The notes under the pieces were generated by a model. The model worked only from the letters and a program-made list of their open reading frames with translations, ran no database searches and was not told the DNA's origin. A program made the position numbers and the translations under genes. Below, piece after piece: positions 8,188 to 16,270 of a stretch of DNA of 21,058 nucleotides; position 1 is the first letter of the stretch; every line of letters begins with the position of its first letter. The stretch is from Spirogloea muscicola (Eukaryota; Streptophyta; Zygnematophyceae; Spirogloeales; Spirogloeaceae), in NCBI GenBank assembly GCA_009602725.1, contig WELB01000142.1:351046-372103 (forward strand), written 5' to 3'.

Positions 8188-8720
8188 TGTAATGAACCAG
8201 CCGTTTGCTTAAGCCACATGGCTCTGTTGGCATTACATGACCGGCTATTTGGGACAAGTGGGCCCGCCAGGTGGTCGGGCTGGGCAAGTGGCCCGCCCAA
8301 AGGTGGGCCCCGCCAGTCCAGAAATACCCTCGCCAGGTTCCACCCTGCCAAGGGGGACCCTTGGGCCCGCCCGCAAGGGCAGGCATTGGGGCGACCCGCT
8401 GACACCCTTGGAGGGGGGGTGGCACGGGGAAGCACGAAGAGCCTTGGGGCTGAGGCTGGAGGGGAGTTCGAGCCGGTGAAGCCCAGGAGCAGCCTTGCCC
8501 CTGCTCGCCGCCGCAGCCGCCGCCGCACCTTGCTGCGGGGCCTGCTGCGCCGGCCTGCGCCCAGGAGGTGGAGTCGCCGCCAACGCCACGGGGCATGTTT
8601 TCCTTTGCGCCTATGCGCTAGTGCTTTGCCTGTGTAGTGGGTTGGTCCCTAAACCCCTACAGCCGAACTCAAGAAGGGACTGCTCACCCTAACTGCGTGT
8701 GTAGGGCGAGGTTCCTTACA
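8188..8720 (+). repeat. 3' LTR of main chromovirus (mosaic A/B)
   Basis: 533 bp, starting TGTAATGAACC and ending GGTTCCTTACA. Its first ~140 bp and its last ~250 bp resemble the 5' LTR. The middle block around 8333-8390 reads like the LTR-B copies (CCAGGTTCCACCCTGCCAAG…) and not like the 5' LTR. It ends directly against a fragment of LTR-C in minus orientation, with no target duplication. Confidence 0.92.
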
Positions 8721-9100
8721 CCAGGGGTCTCTGGGAGGTTCGTCTCAGGGCCCACCTTCGGAAGGCGGGCCCGATACGGGGAATCTAGTGCGAGGGCAGA
8801 CCACGCGGCTCCCTTCTGGAGGCGGCGGCCGTCCTGCGGCGCCGCCTTGCGGCGCCACCAGTGAGTCACGGGTGTCGCGCGGCGTCACTGGCGCGCGACA
8901 CGTGTCCCATACACGTCTGCGGGCACGACGGCAGAATCAGGAATATGCCGAGAAGCTCCGCTCTGGAAGACCAGGTTCGCCGCCTCGGCTGGAGGCGGCG
9001 CGCCTGCACGTCACATCGTCAGCAGGCGCGTCACACCGCGCGACACCTCGTGCGGCGCTTAACTCGAAGTTAAGCGTCCCGTAACGGCGGGGACGTTACA
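8721..9100 (-). repeat. LTR-C, 5' portion, truncated
   Basis: On the minus strand this begins TGTAACGTCCCC at 9100, the same start as the complete LTR-C at 10375. It runs for 380 bp until it is cut by the 3' LTR of the main element. It matches 9990-10303 closely, including GGCGGCGGCCGTCCTGCGGC and CACGTGTCCCATACACGTC segments. A 9-bp stem with a 3-base loop lies at 9056-9076, 24 bases from the LTR start. Confidence 0.8.
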
Positions 9101-9587
9101 GGAATGGTTGCTTTCGCTGCGGCGATAAGAACCACCTCATCCAAGACCCATGAGTCTGGTGAAGTGGCTCGGGTGTGGTCCTGATCACACCACGTGGAGC
9201 CTGCGGCTTATCTGGCACATTGTCCGCCTGTTTTGGGACACCTGGCCAAGGCTGGTGAATCCCTAGGCTTGGTCGAGGCCGCATCCGTCGGGCGTATAAC
9301 CTGTCGGCTGTTCTCTCGTTGTTCCCGAGGACGTGAACACCAGAGCGGGGAGGTATGTAAGGATCCAGCCGTTTGGTTAGGCCACTGTGCTGTTAGCGTC
9401 ACATGACCGCTAGCCGCTTGATGGACAAGTGGGCCCGCCCAGGTGCTAGCAACTCCCGCACGTCCTTTACTATTTCTCTCCAGGTTCCACCCTGCCAAGG
9501 GGGGACCTTGGGCGCGCCGCAAGGGCAGGCCTTGGGGCGACCCGCTCACACCCCTGGAGGGTGGGGTGGCACTGGGGAAGCACTACG
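9101..9587 (+). mobile_element. 3' end of non-autonomous LTR-B chromovirus derivative
   Basis: Starts inside a Gag zinc knuckle, C-F-R-C-G-D-K-N-H-L-I-Q-D-P then TGA (9109-9153), so the last Cys of CCHC is missing. It passes directly into a chromodomain remnant (LVKWLGCGPDHTTW, from about 9155). Protease, RT, RNase H and integrase are absent. The chromodomain is out of frame after one lost G (GTGGAG instead of GTGGGAG) near 9195. A polypurine tract (9341-9353) and the first 232 bp of LTR-B (9356-9587) follow; an LTR-C copy then interrupts. The same knuckle/chromodomain junction and the same lost G recur on the minus strand at 16950-17040. Confidence 0.85.
9356..9587 (+). repeat. LTR-B, 5' portion, interrupted
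   Basis: Begins TGTAAGGATCCAGCCG directly after the polypurine tract and matches the complete minus-strand LTR-B at 16271-16790, including the GACAAGTGGGCCCGCCCAGG and CAGGTTCCACCCTGC blocks. It stops at GCACTACG where the LTR-C terminus TGTGACG begins at 9588. Confidence 0.85.
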
Positions 9588-10303
9588 TGTGACGGCCCTG
9601 ACCCTTAACAGCACAGTCGGGGGTCAGTACGTCCTTTTTGGTTTCGGTCGCTGGGGTTTAGTGACAAACCCCCCAGCACAGTGAAAGCACCACGTGTGAT
9701 ATGCAGCGGAACTCTTGCCCTGAGGCGCTGCCGACAGGCAGCGTCTCACCTCTCAGGTACGGGCCAGCGACTGCCCCCAAGGGAGCAGCCATAGTCTTAC
9801 TCACAGGGAGCCGACGAAGGTCCGCAACGACGGGATGCGGCGACGGGCTGCGACAGCGGGCAGCAGCAGGGCTGCGTCGGCGGGTTGCGGCAGCAGGCGG
9901 CAGCAGGGCTGCGCCTCTCTGACGCGGGCTTCGCTGAGGTTGACCCGGTTGTCTCCGAGTCGGCTCTCAGTCCTACTTGTAGTGCTTCATGTGCCACCCT
10001 CCCCAGGGGTCTCTGGGAGGCTCGTCTCAGGGCTCACCTTCGGGAAGGCGGGCCCGACAAGGGGAATCTAGTGCGAGGGCAGGCCACGCGGCTCCCTTCT
10101 GGAGGCGGCGGCCGTCCTGCGGCGCCGCCGAGCGGCGCCCGGCGACGCCACCTTGCGGCGGCGCCCTGCGGCGCCGCCAGTGAGTCACGGGTGTGGCGCG
10201 GCGTCACAGGCGCGCCACACGTGTCCCATACACGTCATTGCGGGCACGACGGCAGAATCAGGAATATGCCGAGAACCTCCGCTCTGGAAGACCAGGATTC
10301 GCC
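9588..10303 (-). repeat. LTR-C, 3' portion, minus orientation, truncated at N
   Basis: Read on the minus strand this ends CGTCACA at 9588, as does the complete LTR-C (end 11257). It can be followed against 10375-11257 through the CAGCGACC segment near 9650, the TACAAGTAG position of the TATA-like box near 9980, and the GC-rich U3. The region of GCAGCAGG/GCGGCAGC repeats at 9840-9910 is shared only loosely. The LTR start is not reached; the sequence breaks at the N at 10304. It lies within an LTR-B copy. Confidence 0.78.
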
Positions 10304-10304
10304 N
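10304..10304. other. Ambiguous base (N), likely assembly join
   Basis: The only non-ACGT base in the window sits exactly where LTR-C homology ends and a plus-strand integrase scrap begins, so the order across this point is uncertain. Confidence 0.8.
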
Positions 10305-10310
10305 AAGCCA

Positions 10311-10374
10311 AAGTGACTGGGATGAGTACCTTGCTCCAGCGAAGTACGCTGTGAACAATGCCTTCCATGAGTTC
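10311..10374 (+). pseudogene. Integrase scrap
   Basis: About 64 bp encoding SDWDEYLAPAKYAVNNAFHE, the same segment as QTDWDDYLAPAEYAVNNAYH in the main element integrase (7407-7460). It is isolated between the N at 10304 and the start of LTR-C. Confidence 0.85.
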
Positions 10375-11257
10375 TGTAACGTCCCCACCCGCTACGTGCC
10401 GTTCAACCTTGGGTTAAACGCTAACGCGTAGTAATGGCGTGCGGCCCCAGTATCGTTGGCAGGCGACACGTGGGCGACGCGAAACCGTGACGCGCGGCGC
10501 GCCGCGGCTCGCCGGTGCTGCCGTCGCATGGCCGCCGGGCCGCCGGCAGCATGGCCGCTGCGCCGCCGGAGCGGCCGCCGTACCACCACCGTATCGCCGC
10601 CGCACCACTGGTGCGGCCGGCACATGGCCGCCGCACCGTCGGCTACCCGCTGGTGCCGCCGGACTCGTAGTGACATGCTTGTAACGCGTGTGGCGCTATG
10701 ACGCGCCTGGCGGCGCCGCGCCGCGCAGGGCGGCGCCGCGCAGGGCGGCACCACGCCGCGCAGGGCGGCGCCGCCTCCCTAACGATCGTATCGCCCTTGT
10801 CGGGCCCGCCTTCTCGACGGTGGGCCTTGAGGCGAGCCGCCCAGAGACCCCTGGGGAGGGTGGCACATGAATCACTATAAGTAGGGCTGAGACCAGCCTC
10901 AGGGCACCCGGTTCAAGTCAGCGAAGCCCACGCCAGAGAGAGGCGGGCAGCCCTGCTGCCGCTTGCTGCCGCAGCTCGTCCACGCAGGCCTGCTGCTGCA
11001 GCCCCAAGTCGCAACCGGTCTCTGCGGATCATCATCGGCTCTTTAAAGGTAGATTGTGGCTGCTCCCTTCGGGGACAGTTGCTGGCCCGTACCGAGAGAG
11101 GAGTCGCCGTTTGTCGGCGGCGCCTCAGGGCAAGGTATCCCGCTGCGTGTCCACGTGGTGCTTCACTGTGCTGGGGATTTGTGTCTTAACCCCAGCGACC
11201 GAATACAATAAGAACGTTCTAACCCCTGACTGTCTGCATAGGAATTAGAACGTCACA
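10375..11257 (+). repeat. LTR-C, complete copy (~883 bp, probable solo LTR)
   Basis: Starts TGTAACGTCCCC and ends AGAACGTCACA; the termini form an imperfect inverted repeat (TGTAACGT against TGTGACGT on the other strand). Both ends are confirmed by independent copies at 9100 and 9588. The first ~480 bp are extremely GC-rich with repeated GCATGGCCGCC and GCCGCGCAGGGCGGC motifs. A TATAAGTAG box at 10876-10884 would place transcription start near 10905, giving a U3/R/U5 layout. Flanking sequences (GAGTTC and GTGGTAG) show no target duplication, and no recognisable PBS and leader of its own follow; degenerate chromovirus gag starts at once. The internal region belonging to this LTR is not in the window. 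Confidence 0.75.
10876..10884 (+). promoter_or_regulatory. TATA-like box of LTR-C
   Basis: TATAAGTAG lies between the GC-rich U3 half and the less GC-rich 3' half of LTR-C. The aligned position in the other copies reads TACAAGTAG, so this is the best conserved promoter candidate but is not proven. Confidence 0.55.
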
Positions 11258-11770
11258 GTGGTAGTCTGCACGCCTGGCTATCCTGCCCAGTGGTAGGAAA
11301 GTGTGAAGCGAATGCCACTTCCGAGACGTGTAATACCAGAGAATTTTTCACGCGCACTCTGGTCAGTATGTGCGGCGAAAATCATTTGAAGTTGACAGCC
11401 CGGAGTGAGCTTGACGCCCTATGATGCAGGGGTTTGACTTTGAGGACTATGTACGGCATTCCGCCTGTTGGTCTCAAAATCCTGCACAGGCCCCATGGGC
11501 CCCGTTGATCAATCTCAACGTTTAAAGTCGGGCTTGCCTGCGTAATATTGTAACTCTGGCAGGGGTGCACGTTATCACCTTGGCACCGTTTATGTTTCTA
11601 CCTACGTTGGTGCACCATGCCCGGCGGGCTTTCACTCTGCATTCTTCTCCATTGGGAAACTTGTGACCATTGAGGCGGCTGTCCAAGCTGGGCCTCCTGC
11701 TGTCAAGAGATTCAAGCACTGTGACGGACTAAAGCCGAGTTCAACAAGGGCAGCAAAAGTTAGTGCCTTT
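11258..11770 (+). pseudogene. gag: Degenerate chromovirus gag (core to pre-knuckle)
   Basis: With frames shifting repeatedly, the translation follows the Gag core of the other copies: TSETCNTREFF, then CGENHLKLTARSELDAL, MQGFDFEDYVR, LVHHARRAF, and AVKRFKHCDGLKP, matching TSMPEVCNAWKCF, CGEIHGELKARNELDA, RRDFEDQVR, LVEHARKVL and SKKRFDPRHGLN elsewhere. No zinc knuckle is recognisable. The N-terminal Gag module is absent because LTR-C abuts it. This is the most decayed and least GC-rich part of the chromovirus material, hence probably the oldest. Confidence 0.75.
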
Positions 11771-12560
11771 GCTTGCTCCCCTCTTGACTTTACCTCGGCA
11801 CCTTGTATATAAGCTGTTTCCTAAATATTGCAGAATGTTTCCCCCACATGCAGTGCCTGTTGTATGCTTTGTTGATGGATTTTGCAAGCTCTCGAGGCTT
11901 GCGGGCCTCTTTTGTTCTGGGTAACTCTCAAAGACTTGCAAATTGCAGCAAGTATGTGTATGAGCTGGCTTCAGTCCCATCGGGCAGACGTCCCTGCTTT
12001 CTTCATTGTGCCCCGTAGGCGCAATGTGATCCATCCACCTCTGGAGGGCTCACCCTGCTGTGCGTCTACATAGCCGGCGACCGCCTTGCGTTTCCTGGTG
12101 GTGATGGTTCTCCAGACACCCAATTGCTTAGAAAGCTCTTGCTATACGCCAGCAGCCTTCCTTATTGGGCAGTTGCTCATTTTCAATTCTCATTCAAATC
12201 ACAGGACTCAGGTGTCTTGTTATGCAGTAGAGTTGGCTGCAGTCTTTGTTGCGATCCTGGGGGATGATGCTTGGCTTTGTGCTGAGTCACCCCTCTTTGA
12301 CTTTGACCGGCTTTCGTGCACTGTGCACCGTGGGTCACGCCGGTTTGTACGCAATGATGTGTACCGCCATCGCTCGAAGACTCCTCTATTGTGCTGACAG
12401 CTGTACAGCTGAAGAGGCTTCTTCGCAAGGTACCAGCACTAGCAGTGTATCTTGCTGTGTTGACGAAGAGTGTTGAGTCTCCATATGACTCAAATGTGAG
12501 TGCTGAGGCCTCACATGGTGCGGTTCTTAGCCAGTAGCTGGCAGAGCACTCGGATGTGTT
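11771..12560 (+). pseudogene. pol: Degenerate Gag-Pol linker and protease C-terminal half
   Basis: 11870-12050 reads PVVCFVDG, LEACGPLLFWVTLKDLQIAAS and FFIVPRR, homologous to the linker after the zinc knuckle in the main element (about 4848-5016). At the codon aligned with TGA 5017 this copy has CGC (Arg). The DSG half of the protease is not found. The second half is at about 12205-12350 with YAVELAAVFVAILGDDAWL and FDFDRLSCTVHRGSRRF. The following linker, VQLKRLLRK and EASHGAVLSQ, reaches 12560 and has in-frame stops. Confidence 0.75.
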
Positions 12561-13312
12561 TCTGTTACTCTTCCGGTCGGATTGCCTCCCGACCGGGGCG
12601 TGCTCACTCCAAAGAACCGTTATCCTTCGCCATGTCTGAATGATCTCTTCGATCGTCTTGCTGGAGCTACTGTGTTCAGCTCTCTTGACCTGCAAAGTGG
12701 TATTTACCAAATTCGTATTATCCTGATGATGTCCCCAAGTCGGCTGTTCGTCACTACTTGGGCATCTCCGGTTGAAGGTGCTCAGTTTTGGTTGAACAAT
12801 GCACCTGCTAGATTTGGGCTGTGATGGATGACGACTTTGGTGCCCTCTTGTATGACTTTGTACTTGTGTACTTGAACGACGTTCTGAAATTCGGTCAACG
12901 CCTGACGATCACGTGGTGCACCTGCAACGAGTGCTGCAGTTGCTTTATGAGAATCAGTTGTACTCCAAACGATCCAAGTATGTGTTTCCATAGTCAAAGC
13001 TGGTATGCTTGAGGGTGCAGTAGGCAAAAGTGGGGTTTTCGTTGACCTGATGAAGATCTCTGTAGTAGTGGACTGGCCTGTGCCACGGAATGTGCCGCAG
13101 TTGCGCTCCTTTTTGGGATTCGCACAATTTTGCCGCAAGTTCCTGCAGGGGTAGAGAAATCTGGCATTGCCTCTTACGAAGGTCACTCGTAAAGATGCCC
13201 CCTGAGAGTGGATATCTGAATGCCAAGTGGCATTCGAGGCTATGCAAGGGGCTCTCACGTCTCCGTCCGTAATGGCCATACCTCGAGAAGGCGTACTGTA
13301 TGAGCGAATGTA
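12561..13312 (+). pseudogene. pol: Degenerate RT and RNase H start
   Basis: Begins after a deletion that removed the RT fingers, going from a GLPP-like remnant to LTPKNRYPSPCLNDLFDRLAG, then FSSLDLQSG (first palm motif). The catalytic box reads YLND (12869-12880) instead of YLDD, a loss of one metal-binding Asp. RNVPQLRSFLGFAQFCRKFL and LALPLTKVTRKD (connection) and ALTSPSV, PREGVLYE (RNase H start) follow up to about 13312. Many stops and shifts are present. The next 65 bases to 13377 show no assignable homology. Confidence 0.8.
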
Positions 13313-13377
13313 AGACGTCTCGGAGTATGAGCTCTGAACGAGCTCACTTTCAAGATAGCATGCCTTTTGCTTAGCAT

Positions 13378-13841
13378 TCATGATCTGCAACATCGTCTTG
13401 CGGGAGCTTATGTGCGTAGCACCCTCGCTTTGCAAGTGTTGATGATCATTTCGCCTCACACCTGAGGAAGCCCCGTAAATGGCTTGTGGTAGGCCGCTCG
13501 GCTGCGTCCGATGCAAGATGCTCCGTTTGGTTTCACCAAATGCAATGCCACGTGTCAGGTTGTGATGATGAAAATCTTTGGCCCCCTACTGTGTGACTTT
13601 CAGCTGGTATCTTGAATGCCAGACTGGTGTTCAGATTAACGCCTGAGGACCACGTACTGCACCTGCAGCATGTACTGCAATTGCTGCGTGCAGATCCACC
13701 GTATGCCAAAAATGTGTATTACCAGCCGGAACATACGTAGGGCATAGTGTGAACAAAGACGGCAATCGCGTCAATCTCCCCAAGTAGTGCAGGACTGTAG
13801 TAGTCAATGTGCCACGGATTGTGCCACAAATGCGTCCAGTA
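13378..13841 (+). pseudogene. pol: Second degenerate RT fragment
   Basis: Another, more decayed RT copy in the same orientation. Recognisable pieces are DLQHRLAGAYV, FTKCNATCQVVMMKIFGPLLCDF where YDFVLVYLDD should follow but is destroyed, then TPEDHVLHLQHVLQLLRAD (13641-13690), VNKDGNRVNLPK and VPRIVPQMRP. It ends near 13841 against an opposite-strand gag fragment. Confidence 0.7.
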
Positions 13842-14303
13842 GCAGGCCCTGCTCTCTTCTCGGACGAACTCCGCTGGACTCTTGGCTGGCGCCGACCGCG
13901 ATGGTGGCCCAAATTTACCACCTGGCTTGAACCCATGCTTGGGCTTGAAGCGCTTCGCGGATGAAGGCCCCGACTTGTCCCCATCTTCCTCCCGGAGGAA
14001 TCGCTTGCGCGTTGGGTACATTGAGTACGACTGACGAGCTTGTTCGATAAACTTCTCCAAAGGGGTCACGGGTTGAAAGGTGGCTTGTCGACTTGAGATA
14101 TTACTGCCACATGTTGCGGTAGACCGGCCTTGAACCGCTGCACCTGATCTTTGGCGTCCATAGAGCCGCACTTTACCAACAACATGAGAAACCGGCAAAA
14201 GTCATCCTCGAAATCCCCACCTCGCATGCGGATTGCATCAAGCTCATTGCGGGCCTTCAGCTCCGCGTGTACTTCGCCGTACATTGAGGTCAACGACCAC
14301 GTG
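13842..14303 (-). pseudogene. gag: Chromovirus gag fragment (minus strand)
   Basis: Minus-strand translation gives the Gag core: FTWSLTSMYGEVHAELKARN, AIRMRGGDFEDDF, VQRFKAGLPQHVAV (14300-14100), then after a shift PLEKFIEQARQSYSMYPTRK and the basic tail SAKRFKPKHGFKPGGKFGPP (about 14070-13900). The tail is longer and more basic than in the main element. The zinc knuckle is missing, cut near 13842. Its upstream end coincides with a palindromic CACGTG shared with a plus-strand RT fragment. Confidence 0.82.
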
Positions 14304-14711
14304 AAAAGCCGGAAGACCTGCGCCGAGTGCTGCAGTTGCTGCGTGAGAATCAATTGTATGCCAAGATGTCCAAGTGCGCATTCAACCAGCCAGAGCTGAC
14401 ATACCTTGGGCTCGTCGTGGGCAAAGACAGCATACGTGTCGACCCCATGTAGACTTTGGTCGTACGGAATTGGCCAGTGCCACGGAATGTACCTCGGTTG
14501 CGCTCCTTTCAGGGATTCGTAAATTACTTCTGTAGGTTCTTAAAAGGCTATGGGACTCGGCATCTCCTCTTACAAAGCTAATCCGTAAGGACTTACCCTG
14601 GGAGCGGTCGTCCGGATGCCAGAGGGCCTTTGAGGGCATAAAGCAGGCGCTGACATCTCCGCCTGTTCTGGCCTTTCCTCGGGAAGGGGTGCCATATGAG
14701 CTCATCTGGGA
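14304..14711 (+). pseudogene. pol: RT thumb/connection to RNase H start fragment
   Basis: Plus-strand RT pieces EDLRRVLQLLRENQLYAKMSK, AFNQPELTYLGLVVGKDSIR, WPVPRNVPRLRSFQGFVNYF, then the connection and [20 protein letters not shown] in shifted frames. It is close in sequence to 1447-1850. It ends at TCATCTGGGA, where a truncated LTR-A begins; CTGGGA-like bases are shared by both partners, so the join may rest on short homology. Confidence 0.85.
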
Positions 14712-15207
14712 AAGTGGGCCCGCCAGGTGGCGGGCTGGCTTGCTGGGCAAGTGGCCCGCCCACAGGCGGGCCCCGCCCACAGGCGGGCCCCGCCCGTCCA
14801 GAAATACCTCTCGCTAGGATCCGCCCGTTCAAGGGAGGATCTTTGGCCCGCCGCCTGGCAGGCCATGAGGCGACCCGCTCACACCCGTGGAGTGGGGGTG
14901 GCACGGGGAAGCACGAAGAGCCTTGGGGGCTGAGGCTCGGGAGGAGTTCGAACCGGTGAAGCCTAGAAGCAGCCTTGCCGCTGCTCGCCGCCGCAGCCGC
15001 TGCCGCACCTTGCTGCGGGGCCTACTGCGCCGGCCTGCGCCCAGGAGGTGGAGTTGCCGCCGGGCGGCGGCGCCACGGGGCCTGTCTTCCGCTGCGCCTA
15101 TGCGCTAGTGCTTTGCCTGTGTAGTGGGTTGGTCCCTGAACCCCCTACAGCCGAACTCAAGAAGAACTGCTCACCCTAACTGCCTGTGTAGGGCAAGGTT
15201 CCTTACA
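14712..15207 (+). repeat. LTR-A, second copy, lacking its first ~64 bp
   Basis: Matches the 5' LTR of the main element from its position 65 to its end (GGTTCCTTACA), sharing the LTR-A middle block (GGATCCGCCCGTTCAAGG). A 17-bp unit with ACAGGCGGGCCCC is tandemly duplicated around 14758-14792, where the other copy has one. It is followed by a PBS and leader, so it was a 5' LTR. Confidence 0.9.
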
Positions 15208-15209
15208 TT

Positions 15210-15221
15210 TGGTATCAGCGG
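15210..15221 (+). promoter_or_regulatory. Primer binding site, second LTR-A copy
   Basis: TGGTATCAGCGG, two bases after the LTR end, is one base different from the PBS at 2976 (A to C). Confidence 0.82.
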
Positions 15222-15707
15222 CGGGCTTGCATCCATCGCGCGTGTGACTTATTGCTCGCCGCTGATGATGCAAGGTTCACCCTGATGTGCTGGACTGACT
15301 TTTTTTCTGTCAAAGATAAAGTGCTTGCCAGACGTTGGTTCGTGAGGCGGCTCAGCGGAAGCGCCGGGTGCGGAGCCATCTTCGCGCTGTGAGCCAGCAA
15401 CGACCAACGCCGGATTGACCGACTGATCCTTGAGGACACTTGCTGCGTTCGCTTCTTTTGAGGTGTGGCTTGAGCCTGCAGCCTTTGTGTGGTAAGGTAA
15501 ATCGTGTGGCCAGCAGTGACCGTGTGCATGGTCCTGGTCATATCGGCGGCTGTCTGCCTGCCTGCTGATTGAGGTGTGGAGTTGCGCGCTGCCTTGCTTG
15601 CTCGCTCGCTGGTGCACCAGTCTTCCGATGTCCTGTATTGCAGTATGGAGTGTGTGATTTGCTGACTGTCGGAGCCTGAATTGATCACTCAGTGTCCTTC
15701 AGCCAGC
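15222..15707 (+). other. Untranslated leader of second LTR-A copy
   Basis: Nearly colinear with 2988-3477, ending in the same CTTCAGCCAGCATGG context at the gag start. The donor-like site is GGTAAGGTAA near 15491 and the acceptor-like CAG ends at 15702. No coding content. Confidence 0.7.
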
Positions 15708-16146
15708 ATGGTATCGCACACCTCCAGTGCGCGGCCGAGCCCTACTCGGGAGGCAGAGCGGTCGGCTGCTGAGGCAGCGGCTGCTACAGGGCCAGCTGTT
15801 GAGGCAGTGGCTGCTGTGGAGCACGCCCAAGAGGGGCACGCCCACGAGGGGCACGCCCACGAGGGGCACGCCCAAGCGGGCCACGCCCAAGAGGGGCACG
15901 CGCAAGACGGGCACGTCGAGCTGGGAGCCGGAGGCCAGGAGGGCTTGTCGGCTGGGGACCTGCAACGCGTTGAACTCCTCACGCAGGATCTGGCTGCAGC
16001 CCAGCCTACGACAGACCCAGCTCAACACCGGCTTCTTGCGAGGATTGCGCGGAGCAGCGCGCCCTCCTCGTCCGGCAGCGTGCCGAAGAGCGGCACATGC
16101 AAGAGGTGGATGCCTCGTTGCATCTGATGCGCAAGAGCAGCGGCAG
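15708..16146 (+). pseudogene. gag: gag N-terminus, truncated
   Basis: ATG at 15708 gives MVSHTSSARPSPTREAERSA, the Ala-rich stretch, six in-frame units of the 15-bp repeat (15822-15911, EGHAH/EGHAQ), then VELGAGGQEGLSAGDLQ, LLTQDLAAAQPTTDPAQHRL and LLARI. This is the best reading of the Gag N-terminus in the window because the repeat array is in frame. A one-base loss near 16046 (compared with the main element) breaks the frame before CAEQRALL. The homology ends at about 16146 after DASLHLMRKSSG, where an LTR-C fragment begins; the rest of the element is missing. Confidence 0.9.
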
Positions 16147-16238
16147 AGGGGTGTCCCCGCATCTCCTCTCAGCCCTACTTGTAGTGCTTCACGTGCCACC
16201 CTCCCCAGGGGTCTCTGGGAGGCTCGTCTCAGGGCCCA
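16147..16238 (-). repeat. LTR-C fragment
   Basis: About 90 bp around the TATA-like position of LTR-C in minus orientation (ACTACAAGTAGGGCTG on the minus strand, then the CCAGGGGTCTCTGGGAGGCT block). It ends at AGGGCCCA, where an LTR-B start is inserted. Confidence 0.75.
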
Positions 16239-16270
16239 TGTAACGATCCAGCCGTTTGGTTATGCCACAC
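16239..16270 (+). repeat. First 32 bp of an LTR-B, plus orientation
   Basis: TGTAACGATCCAGCCG… to GCCACAC is an exact inverted copy of 16759-16790, the beginning of the neighbouring minus-strand LTR-B. It is cut exactly where that LTR's 3' terminus (16271) begins. Confidence 0.88.

Larger units (their letters stand above)
2431..8720 (+). mobile_element. Ty3/gypsy chromovirus, structurally complete outline but defective
   Basis: This 6.29-kb element has an LTR at each end (2431-2973 and 8188-8720), both starting TGTAA and ending TTACA. It has a primer binding site, a ~500-bp leader, gag, protease, RT, RNase H, integrase, chromodomain and a polypurine tract directly before the 3' LTR. The order PR-RT-RH-IN-chromodomain defines chromoviruses within Metaviridae. 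It cannot encode its own replication: gag and pol carry several single-base frameshifts and three in-frame stops, and the RT catalytic core is deleted. The flanks (…CTGCT before and CCAGG… after) show no target-site duplication. The LTRs differ much more in one internal block than elsewhere, so the element is probably a recombinant of two insertions. Confidence 0.95.

Noticed and set aside
2426-8725. Target-site duplication of the main element
   Set aside because: The 5 bases before (CTGCT) and after (CCAGG) do not match, nor do nearby offsets.
11258-11275. PBS directly after LTR-C (TGGTAGTCTGCACGCC)
   Set aside because: It begins TGG as a PBS would, but degenerate gag homology starts almost at once and leaves no room for a leader, so it is probably chance.
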